Shown in pieces: positions 16,591 through 23,382 of a DNA stretch of 28,205 bases (its first letter is position 1; each line of letters opens with the position of its first letter). The stretch is taken from the NCBI GenBank assembly GCA_965603365.1, contig CBFDCR010000065.1, positions 1-28,205 of the forward strand, in the 5' to 3' direction. Under the pieces are notes generated by a model that was not told the DNA's origin, made no database searches, and worked only from the letters and a program-made list of their open reading frames with translations. The position numbers were made by a program, and so were the translations under genes. The stretch is from JAHELQ01 sp965603365. Its GTDB lineage: Bacteria > Acidobacteriota > Aminicenantia > UBA2199.

Positions 16591-17844
16591 CTAAATCAAA
16601 ACATGGCAAAGATTATTTCGGCCAATAACGTACTCATAATTCGAAATGGGAGGACAGATGAGATTAAATGCGCAGCCTTTACAAGGGTCAACGTTTTTTC
16701 TGATTTTTCTCCACGATTTGCCGGTTTCCAACTCCCTGTCGATTACATCTAAAATTCGATTTTTTCCGAGTACTCCTATGCTGGGATTATTCAGATTCGC
16801 GTATATTTTTCTATTACTTAAAATGCTCAACTTTTTAAAACTGTATGTATTCAATGTACCTCTAGCCAAAATTTCTTTCATATTTGGCCTGTTTCGCTGT
16901 ATCGAGGTTTTGTTTATAAATACTTCTGTCTCAAAAAAATCGAGATTATATCCATTAAAGAAGGGCAAAAATGTGACTCTATTTAATCGATTTTCGGAAA
17001 TCAGACGTTGGGCAATTTTGAAATCATCCTCATTTTGTAAAACAAAGCTGAACTTCATTTTTATATCACCAGTATTAGAAATAGCTGAAACCCTTTTCAA
17101 AATATCTCTTTCAATAGAAAAATTTACCAGAATATTAATAATACTGTATTTGCTGCACATTTGCTTTAAATAAGGCTCTACATTTTCATAGTTAAGATAA
17201 TGAAGCACATACTCTTTAAGGATTTGAGTTCTATTTAACAGAGCAATCAATGCGCTAAAACTTGAATATCTGGTAATGTCTCCACCGAGAATTTTCAATT
17301 TAAATAGACGGGTTCTTTTAATTTCAGTTAAAAGCAAACGAATGTACTCCATGCCAATCTCGGATTTATGAAATTCGTTTTTGTGACAGAACGGAAATTG
17401 TTTTAACGCATCAGAACATATTTTACAATTCCGATCACATTGATTGTTTATATATAAACATATTGATTCCAGATATTCACTTAACTCATCTTCTTTCAAT
17501 AATTTAGAATTTACTCCCTCATGCCCAACTCCTTCTGATTTTTTATCCAACCAGAGTGCCGGCCTCATTTGGATCGGTTTGCCCGAGCTGTAATTACATT
17601 CAATTATATCACCAAAAAAATAATTTCTGATTTCTTCTATAAACCCACCTAATTCGCCTTCTATTTCTTTGGGTGTTAACATTACTACATATAAAATTTT
17701 TTTTTGATTTAATCTTTTTATTAATTCGTACTCTTTACATTGACTTTTATATTCGAGCAATTTTCCACTCAAAGTGTTAAACAAAATTGCCCCACTCTTT
17801 CTTATCGAGAGATGTACATAGGGATGAAGATATAGCCAATACAT
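16591..17844 (-). CDS. Radical-SAM-like partner protein (pseudo-rSAM/GG-peptide family) with intact cysteines
   Basis: A 417-residue protein. Its start, MYWLYLHPYVHLSIRKSGA ... FNTLSGK, and its end, with C388, C391 and C397 leading to CPPISNYEYVIGRNNLCHV, fit the partner protein of double-glycine radical SAM peptide systems (the one often called pseudo-rSAM because it usually lacks cluster ligands, as I recall the family). Here the ligands C136-x3-C140-x2-C143 are present, so it may bind an iron-sulfur cluster and be catalytic. A Y-G-G-E-P equivalent is seen only as LKILGGDIT. The gene overlaps the upstream maturase by 43 nt, so the two are probably made together and may form a complex. Strongly AT-rich compared with the 11-15 kb genes. 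Confidence 0.75.
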   Translation of the reverse strand: MYWLYLHPYVHLSIRKSGAILFNTLSGKLLEYKSQCKEYELIKRLNQKKILYVVMLTPKEIEGELGGFIEEIRNYFFGDIIECNYSSGKPIQMRPALWLDKKSEGVGHEGVNSKLLKEDELSEYLESICLYINNQCDRNCKICSDALKQFPFCHKNEFHKSEIGMEYIRLLLTEIKRTRLFKLKILGGDITRYSSFSALIALLNRTQILKEYVLHYLNYENVEPYLKQMCSKYSIINILVNFSIERDILKRVSAISNTGDIKMKFSFVLQNEDDFKIAQRLISENRLNRVTFLPFFNGYNLDFFETEVFINKTSIQRNRPNMKEILARGTLNTYSFKKLSILSNRKIYANLNNPSIGVLGKNRILDVIDRELETGKSWRKIRKNVDPCKGCAFNLICPPISNYEYVIGRNNLCHVLI

Positions 17845-19376
17845 TGAATGAGTAAGGCTCTCAAATTTGCCTTTTTTATTTTTCTATTGGAATTTAATTC
17901 GATTCGGGGTGACAGATTCATCACATCATAATATAAATGTGGATTATTCTCAACCAATGACATCCTCTCTGAACAAAGATTAGAAAAGCTCTCTTCATTC
18001 ATAAAATTCTTGCAATGAATCATCTCTTCATCCAAATTAAGGAAAAAAATACATTGGATACAAATTTCTTTACTATAACACTGTAGGCAGAGTTCTCTTA
18101 ATTTCTCAAAATACAGGTTGTATTTATTCGTGACATTCTTAAAGTCAATTTTAACTCGATCTCCTATTACCTGCCCCAAATAATAGCGGTGTCCGATTTT
18201 CTCACAGGGTAATATTTTACCGTTTACCGTCATGTAAACTTTCTTCTCAAAAGGAGAGCAGGTTCCGGTTCCTACCAGGTTTTTATTTTTGTTTTCCGAT
18301 AAAAGAGTTTTGTATCTATTAAAGAAAAATCCGCTATAACCTCTAATAAAATGCTTCAAAGACATCGAATCGATATCTTCAGGCAATTCCTTCATCGAAT
18401 TATAGTTAGACTTTTTTCTAAATATCTGATTAAATTTATCTTTTTTTATAGGATCTATCCCCTTCTGGCTTAACTCAGATATAAGCGGTTCTTTATTGAA
18501 ATTATCTTTAAAAAATTCTTTGGCCTCAAAATAAGAATTCCTATCGTGTAGTACCGACAAAAAATAAACCGATTTATCAAAATATTCTGGGTAGCTTTGC
18601 TTTAGTTTTAGAATGTTTTCATATACTATTTTGTAGGATGGTTGACCATTCGGTAAAACACGGTAACTATTGTGGTGATTATTTCCATCTAAGCTTATTT
18701 GTAACCAGAAATCGTTTTCTGCAAAAAAATCGATATACCTATCCAAAAGTAGTGCATTGGTGGTGATTGAAAACATGAAATCATTATAGGGCAATCGTGT
18801 TTTTTTGGTACACTTTACAATTTCTTCTATAAACGGGAAATTTAGTAATGGCTCACCGCCATAAAAAGAAATTACCAATTTTCTATGGGTTTTCGTGTTT
18901 AAATGTGATTTCTTGAGTTTAATAATATAATCGAATAGTGCTTTCGCAGATTCTAAATTAATGTTCGTTCCTTCTCTTTTGTCATAATCGCAATATAATT
19001 CACCATATCCGCAATATGTACATTTCAAATTGCACGTATCGGTTGCTTCGAAGCATATTTGTTCAGTATTGGCAAGATGGTACTTAATGATATCCGGCTT
19101 AGGATAGCTTCTTATTTCCGAACCAGCCGAATAGTCAAAATATTTATTCTTTTCGAGAAATTGTAAATATCTGTAATAGTAAATAAAATCCTTATGTTCT
19201 GTTTTTTCAAGCCATGATTCTAAATCACATCCTTCTCTCTTGAGTTGGATCAAATATTTTAAATCCGGATGAATCAATGCAACTTGAGGAATGCTTTTAC
19301 TTAATAGATAATTATTACCATTTGAACTTTTTAATAATACACTTTCTTCATGATGTGAAATTTTCGCCTTATTCAA
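17802..19376 (-). CDS. Radical SAM/SPASM peptide maturase of the double-glycine RiPP cluster
   Basis: A 524-residue enzyme. An N-terminal extension of about 105 residues (likely to hold or bind the leader) precedes the radical SAM core: C115-x3-C119-x2-C122 in DTCNLKCTYCGYGE, FYGGEPLLNFP, SITTNALLL and LQISLDG. The C-terminal SPASM region has GTCSPFEKKVYMTVNGKILP followed by CEKIGHRYYLGQV, then the Cys group around CLQCYSKEICIQC. This arrangement matches maturases of the GG-Bacteroidales type. It lies 42 nt after the precursor gene and overlaps the partner gene by 43 nt. It probably installs cross-links on the precursor's CGC/CEC core; the exact chemistry cannot be read from sequence. Low GC against its neighbours suggests horizontal transfer. 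Confidence 0.88.
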   Translation of the reverse strand: MNKAKISHHEESVLLKSSNGNNYLLSKSIPQVALIHPDLKYLIQLKREGCDLESWLEKTEHKDFIYYYRYLQFLEKNKYFDYSAGSEIRSYPKPDIIKYHLANTEQICFEATDTCNLKCTYCGYGELYCDYDKREGTNINLESAKALFDYIIKLKKSHLNTKTHRKLVISFYGGEPLLNFPFIEEIVKCTKKTRLPYNDFMFSITTNALLLDRYIDFFAENDFWLQISLDGNNHHNSYRVLPNGQPSYKIVYENILKLKQSYPEYFDKSVYFLSVLHDRNSYFEAKEFFKDNFNKEPLISELSQKGIDPIKKDKFNQIFRKKSNYNSMKELPEDIDSMSLKHFIRGYSGFFFNRYKTLLSENKNKNLVGTGTCSPFEKKVYMTVNGKILPCEKIGHRYYLGQVIGDRVKIDFKNVTNKYNLYFEKLRELCLQCYSKEICIQCIFFLNLDEEMIHCKNFMNEESFSNLCSERMSLVENNPHLYYDVMNLSPRIELNSNRKIKKANLRALLIQCIGYIFIPMYISR

Positions 19377-19418
19377 CTCTGACTGCCTATTTCCGAGTAG
19401 AAAAAAGATTTTAGTGAA

Positions 19419-19640
19419 TCAATGACTCAGGCCAAAATGTGAAAAAGGATTATCATTACATTCACATAGAGCAACATCAACAAGGAAAGAAGGCGTCACC
19501 AGGGCACAGCCGCAATCCAATGGCGGCCTTGGGGGTGACTCGCCTCCCTTAAGCCCTTCCATTTGCAAATCATCAATTTCGCCGCGATTCATTTGCTCTT
19601 CATTTTTAATTAAGCTGCCTAAATCCAACTTATCCGGCAT
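19419..19640 (-). CDS. RiPP precursor peptide with double-glycine leader and CGC/CEC core
   Basis: A 73-residue peptide preceded by AAGGAGG 5 nt before its ATG. Residues 1-33 form a polar leader ending in MEGLKGG, a double-glycine processing site for a peptidase/ABC exporter; none is encoded in the window. The predicted core (34-73) starts with ESPPRPP and contains two Cys pairs, C43-G-C45 and C59-E-C61, separated by a hydrophobic stretch ending VDVAL. It is the first gene of the minus-strand cluster, directly upstream of the radical SAM maturase, which is the usual precursor position. Thioether or disulfide rings between the Cys pairs are plausible. The peptide is not similar to the three CxGxxPW-related peptides. 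Confidence 0.8.
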   Translation of the reverse strand: MPDKLDLGSLIKNEEQMNRGEIDDLQMEGLKGGESPPRPPLDCGCALVTPSFLVDVALCECNDNPFSHFGLSH

Positions 19641-19683
19641 TTCAGCCTCCTTGATCGCTTTTTCAGGAGTTTTTATGGGTACT

Positions 19684-19711
19684 TATTATCATAAAAATAT
19701 AAAAAAGTCAA
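19684..19711 (-). promoter_or_regulatory. Likely promoter of the RiPP precursor operon
   Basis: On the minus strand TTGACT (19711-19706) is followed after 16 bp by ATAATA (19689-19684); a GATAAT at spacing 15 is an alternative -10. The spacer starts with a T run, as in the other peptide promoters. The leader of about 35 nt ends in AAGGAGG. Confidence 0.45.
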
Positions 19712-19783
19712 AGTTATAGAGATTATTTCATATAATTTTCACAGAACAAGGTAAATCCGGAAACCCAGGCCGTTGGATAAAAG

Positions 19784-19974
19784 GGCCAACTACGCCAACC
19801 TGCGCCAGGACTACTCCTGGACCCCCGAAAAATTCTGTATCGAATGTGAAGAAGTCAGGCAGTGCGATGTGTGCCCCTTCTCCGCCGCCTCTTCAGGCTG
19901 CGTGATCGGCAAGATCCCCGCCTGGGTCTGCACCCTCATCCAACTGGAAAGAAAAGAAAGAAAAAAATTCCTCA
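19784..19974 (+). repeat. 191-bp direct repeat, copy 2
   Basis: Identical to 15301-15491, same orientation, start-to-start distance 4483 bp. It marks the right edge of the AT-rich RiPP cluster. Confidence 0.9.
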
Positions 19975-19994
19975 ACCAAACCAGTTCTTATTGA
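19784..19994 (+). pseudogene. 3' fragment of a second radical SAM/SPASM gene
   Basis: Bases 19784-19974 repeat exactly the 3' end of the radical SAM gene at 14441, covering the last SPASM cysteines (F-C-I-E-C ... C-D-V-C ... C-V-I-G-K). After the repeat the frame continues for six different residues and ends at TGA 19992-19994. There is no radical SAM core and no ribosome binding site; the only in-frame start is a TTG at 19773. So this is a gene fragment, left by duplication or by integration of the RiPP cluster into an ancestral radical SAM gene that was followed directly by peptide gene 3. Confidence 0.85.
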
Positions 19995-20018
19995 CTTTTT
20001 TTTCTCAATCGGTAAGAT
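19991..20018 (+). promoter_or_regulatory. Promoter of small peptide gene 3
   Basis: TTGACT (19991-19996), which overlaps the stop of the radical SAM fragment, and TAAGAT (20013-20018) with a 16-bp spacer starting with a run of Ts. Layout matches the promoters at 10704 and 14224. An overlapping GATAAT at 20016 would give a 19-bp spacer. Confidence 0.6.
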
Positions 20019-20050
20019 AATATACGGACATTATATTAAGGAGGGGAAAG

Positions 20051-20245
20051 ATGTCTGAAAACATTAACGATTTGTTGACTACCGTTTCTAATTTTATCGA
20101 AGCAGTTACCGAAGATGCCGATTGGGGGGAACTGTCGCTTAAAAAAGAGGCAGCCCAGGCGGCAATGGTTAAACTTTATGACACGCTGTCACCGGAGAAG
20201 GCCGTGATGCGGGATCAATGCCTGGGGGGAAAACCCTGGTTATAA
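20051..20245 (+). CDS. Small peptide 3, putative RiPP precursor with C-terminal CxGxxPW tail
   Basis: A 64-residue peptide with AAGGAGGGG before its ATG. Residues 7-46 form a helix-rich leader-like part (SNFIEAVTEDADW ... KKEAAQAAMVKLYDTL) related to peptides 1 and 2. It ends RDQCLGGKPWL: a single Cys (57), two glycines, then Lys-Pro-Trp-Leu. The tail shares Q-C-x-G-x-x-P-W-x with peptide 1. The stop is 5 bp from the stop of the convergent pseudokinase gene. Upstream lies the 3' fragment of a radical SAM gene, so an ancestral radical SAM-peptide-kinase order is likely. The modification and role are unknown. Confidence 0.75.
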   Translation: MSENINDLLTTVSNFIEAVTEDADWGELSLKKEAAQAAMVKLYDTLSPEKAVMRDQCLGGKPWL

Positions 20246-20250
20246 TTCCG

Positions 20251-23037
20251 TCATGATGATGAATCGTTCAAGATAGCCATTTGCGTTTTAGCATCCGTAA
20301 ACGGAGCAAGGCCGTGATCCGCAGCCCCCCATCTGTCTACAAATTTTTTGTAATTCTCGATCGCCTTTCCCTTCCAGCCTTTCTGTTGATAACACCTGCC
20401 CAGCCGGTAAAAGCTCTTAACATAGATGTCTCCATATTTGAGCCGGCCAAAAGTCAGAGAAATTAAACCTGTTAACGTTTCAATGCATTGATCAACCTGT
20501 CCACTGTCACAGTACACCGAGGCCAGAGCATCCATGTACAAGGCATGAACATCAAAGTTACCGGCCTGGTGGAGTAAAGAGACAATAGCTCGATTCATCA
20601 GGGCGGCTGCTTCCTGATATTTCCCCCTCCGGTGGGCGATTTTGCCCTTGAGAAAGCCCGCCTCCCTTCTGTGCCTGCTGCCGAAAAACGACTCCGGTAA
20701 TTTTTCTATTTGCAGCGCCACCCCCTCTGCCATCTCGATCTTATCCAGATATAGATAAGTAAGACCGAGACAGAGCAGGCAAGAATTTTTCAGGAAATGA
20801 GAATCGATGTCCTCGACCAATTGAGCGGCTCGGCCGGCAGCCTCGAATGCCTCTTCCGTTCGACCGGTTTGTAGATTAAACTGTGCCAGCCGCAGTTCAA
20901 ATTTCACCTCGCACTCTCTGAACTCAAATTTCCGGGAATATTCTAACCCCCCTAAAATGGCAGCCCGACTCTTCTCAAACTTACCCTGCTCCAGGTACAG
21001 ACAGGCCAACCAGTAATATCCATCCAGAACTGCCGTGGGGTCCTCTTTTTCCGTTAATTTCCGATACACTTCCTCCGCTGCCGTTAAATCTCCGCCGGCC
21101 TGCTGCACATTTCCCAGATTCAGCAAAAACCCATTGTTTTCCGGATCCATTGAAGCAGTGGCTTTCGCTTCCTCTAAGGCCAGGTCATATTTACGCTGAC
21201 ATAAATAGATCCTGCTCCGGAAAAATGCCATAAAAGCCCTTTGCTCAAACTTTTTCTCGCTAACATTAACCAGGCCCAATGCCTGACCATACAGGCCCAT
21301 CTTCATGTAAATATTGATCAGATTCTCATAGGCCACTTGCCTGTCAGGATTGATTTCAAGCACCCGGCTGAAACACTCATGGGCCGGTTCCCACTCCTCA
21401 AGATTCCGGTGCATGGCTCCCAGAAAGATATATCCCTCTTCGTCATCGGGATACAGTGTGACCAGTTTGCCATACTCTTCGACCGCCTTTTTTAGGTCAT
21501 TTTCTGCAAAAGAGGCGTTTAATCCCTGAATCAAGTAACACTCCCGCGCCGATACTCGATCTTTCAATGCCAGGGCCTTTTTCAGATATTTCTGGCCCTC
21601 TTTACGGTTTTCGATATAACTGTAATTCAGGGCGAGTCGAAAATGGGCCAGGGCAAATCCAGGATCTATATCAATCGCCTTTTTCATTTCCTCGATACTG
21701 TGCACGTACCTTCCTTCAAAGTAATGGGCCATGCCGAACAAATAGTGCCGCCGCGCCTTCGTCGAACTGGTGGTAATCTTGCCTATTTCCCTGTCAAAAT
21801 CGGTCAGGATTTGCCGCCGGGAAAAGTCGAGTTTGCGTTTGATCCGGGGGGTTAAACGATCGACCATGCCATAAACATCTCCAATCTCCCCTGCCTCTTC
21901 CTTTAGTCGGTAGACAATGTGTTGGCAGACGGCATCCATGATTTCGACCCGGACACCAAAAGTGTCCCCCTGTCGAGAAAAACTGCCCAACAGGATAAAA
22001 TCCACCCCTAACGTTTCAGCATCCTTCGCCATTGGTTGGAGTTCAGACTGCGGCAGCACCTGCAAATATCTTGACTGCCCCAGATCATGCCTTAACAAGT
22101 AGGCAAAATGCCACCGCCACTTATCGAGGCTGGGGTCACCGGTGAGATTTTGAAAATCCATGACCGCCACCGACAATCGTCTGAAATCCCCGTAATCCGC
22201 GGATGAGGCATGTCTATTCTCGATGACCAAATAGACCCCCAGGGCAACCAGCAGCATCAAGGCAAGGGCCGCTAGTACCTTTAAAAATAGGCGCGGCTTC
22301 TCTTTTTCCCCATCCAGTTCCGGTAATATTTCCGTGACACTCTGATAACGCTTCCGGGGGTTCTTATTCAGACACTTGAGAATTATTTTTTTCAAGAATG
22401 GGGAGACTTCCTTTAAACGCTTCTTTATGTCAACCGGTGGTGTATCCGCGACAAGCAGTTGCTCCCCGGTTCCCATTTCGTACATCAGGCCGCCCAGAGC
22501 ATAGATATCGCTGCCTTGATCTACCTCCCGTCCCCTCTCCGGCAATTTGACCAGCCCAAAAACGGTAATGTAGGCCCGATCATTCTCATCCACCATGATA
22601 CTGCGGGAATGTAAATTTAAGTGGAGGATTCCCTTCCGGTGGGCAGCCGAGACGCCTGAACAGATTTGACGACTGATATTTAGCGATCTTTCCATATCCA
22701 GGGGACCGGATTTTTGAATCGCCTCTTCCAGACTCTGGGCCCCGATATAGGCCATCGAAATGAACTTAATGCCCCCCACGTCACCGAAATCGTGAATCCG
22801 GACCACATTCTCATGGGTGATCTCCCGGGCCAGCAGGATCTCTTTTTTAAGTTGTTCAACCAGAGGCGCATGAACGGTGAATTGGGGATGAACGACCTTG
22901 AGGGCAACGACAATATCCAGTTCAATATCCTCAGCCTTATATACAAAACCCATTTCATCCCGGCCCAGTTCATGTAAAATCCGGTAGCGTTCTCCGAACA
23001 TATCGCCCGTTTTTAACTGGAATCCAGATTTTGCCAT
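20251..23037 (-). CDS. Pseudokinase-TolB-like-TPR membrane protein, paralogue of the 11073 kinase
   Basis: A 928-residue protein aligning along its length with the kinase at 11073-14123 but without the zinc ribbon. Kinase-like domain about 15-245: G-loop degraded to GRDEMG, ATP Lys47 kept, catalytic loop HLNLHSRS (Asp to Asn141, and the metal-binding Asn lost), DFG changed to VFG (Val159), and the activation segment with the A/S-P-E motif deleted. This is a pseudokinase. A transmembrane helix (LAALALMLLVALGVYLVI) follows, then the TolB/FlgO-like domain (AVMDFQNLTGDPS) and about ten TPR units. ATG 23037 is preceded by AAGG and begins the conserved region; the frame extends to 23148 without support. 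It converges on peptide gene 3, as the active kinase does on peptide gene 1. Confidence 0.88.
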   Translation of the reverse strand: MAKSGFQLKTGDMFGERYRILHELGRDEMGFVYKAEDIELDIVVALKVVHPQFTVHAPLVEQLKKEILLAREITHENVVRIHDFGDVGGIKFISMAYIGAQSLEEAIQKSGPLDMERSLNISRQICSGVSAAHRKGILHLNLHSRSIMVDENDRAYITVFGLVKLPERGREVDQGSDIYALGGLMYEMGTGEQLLVADTPPVDIKKRLKEVSPFLKKIILKCLNKNPRKRYQSVTEILPELDGEKEKPRLFLKVLAALALMLLVALGVYLVIENRHASSADYGDFRRLSVAVMDFQNLTGDPSLDKWRWHFAYLLRHDLGQSRYLQVLPQSELQPMAKDAETLGVDFILLGSFSRQGDTFGVRVEIMDAVCQHIVYRLKEEAGEIGDVYGMVDRLTPRIKRKLDFSRRQILTDFDREIGKITTSSTKARRHYLFGMAHYFEGRYVHSIEEMKKAIDIDPGFALAHFRLALNYSYIENRKEGQKYLKKALALKDRVSARECYLIQGLNASFAENDLKKAVEEYGKLVTLYPDDEEGYIFLGAMHRNLEEWEPAHECFSRVLEINPDRQVAYENLINIYMKMGLYGQALGLVNVSEKKFEQRAFMAFFRSRIYLCQRKYDLALEEAKATASMDPENNGFLLNLGNVQQAGGDLTAAEEVYRKLTEKEDPTAVLDGYYWLACLYLEQGKFEKSRAAILGGLEYSRKFEFRECEVKFELRLAQFNLQTGRTEEAFEAAGRAAQLVEDIDSHFLKNSCLLCLGLTYLYLDKIEMAEGVALQIEKLPESFFGSRHRREAGFLKGKIAHRRGKYQEAAALMNRAIVSLLHQAGNFDVHALYMDALASVYCDSGQVDQCIETLTGLISLTFGRLKYGDIYVKSFYRLGRCYQQKGWKGKAIENYKKFVDRWGAADHGLAPFTDAKTQMAILNDSSS

Positions 23038-23044
23038 CGCCTTA

Positions 23045-23073
23045 AAAATAGCAGTAAAAAAAAAATAAGTCAA
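23045..23073 (-). promoter_or_regulatory. Possible promoter of the pseudokinase gene
   Basis: Minus-strand TTGACT (23073-23068) and TATTTT (23050-23045) with 17-bp spacing. The start of transcription would fall at about 23038, almost at the ATG, so the mRNA would be nearly leaderless; this fits the weak ribosome binding site. Confidence 0.4.
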
Positions 23074-23179
23074 TAACACTTCTCTCTTTTTTTTAATTTG
23101 TGATAGATTCCTGGTATCCTCCCATTTTTTGTAAAGCACTGGTGACAATTCTGGACTATAAAATAGGCTGTCGCTGCGG

Positions 23180-23208
23180 TTGACATCAGGGGGAAAAAAG
23201 GGTATATT
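23180..23208 (+). promoter_or_regulatory. Promoter of tRNA-His and hisS
   Basis: Consensus TTGACA (23180-23185), 17-bp spacer, TATATT (23203-23208). Start of transcription near 23215, about 40 nt before the tRNA. No terminator is visible between the tRNA and hisS, so both may be on one transcript. Confidence 0.75.
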
Positions 23209-23253
23209 AGGGGGGATTTGAATTGATCTTTTCTTTTGAAAAGCGGTGAGAAT

Positions 23254-23327
23254 GCCGTCTTAGCTCAGTTGGCTAGAGCGCCTGACTGTGGATCAGGAGG
23301 TCCTGGGTTCGAATCCCGGAGACGGTG
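23254..23327 (+). tRNA. tRNA-His (GTG), lacking encoded G-1:C73
   Basis: A 74-nt cloverleaf folds fully: acceptor GCCGTCT/AGACGGT, D-stem GCTC/GAGC, anticodon stem CCTGA/TCAGG with loop CTGTGGA (anticodon GTG at 23288-23290, His), T-stem CTGGG/CCCGG with loop TTCGAAT. CCA is not encoded. Position 1-72 is G.U rather than a Watson-Crick pair, base -1 is T and base 73 is G, so the G-1:C73 pair that marks most bacterial tRNA-His is missing. hisS follows 55 nt downstream. Confidence 0.93.
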
Positions 23328-23382
23328 TTTTTCCCTAGATTCCAGATACGGAGAAAAATTTAATCGGTAGAAGGAGTATAAC

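Noticed and set aside
15301..19974. RiPP cluster as a transposon or IS element
   Set aside because: The 191-bp repeats are direct and coding, there is no transposase, no terminal inverted repeats and no short target-site duplication.
19773..19994. 73-codon frame starting at TTG as a separate small Cys-rich protein
   Set aside because: It is the exact 3' end of the radical SAM gene at 14441 with a chance TTG in front; treated as a gene fragment.
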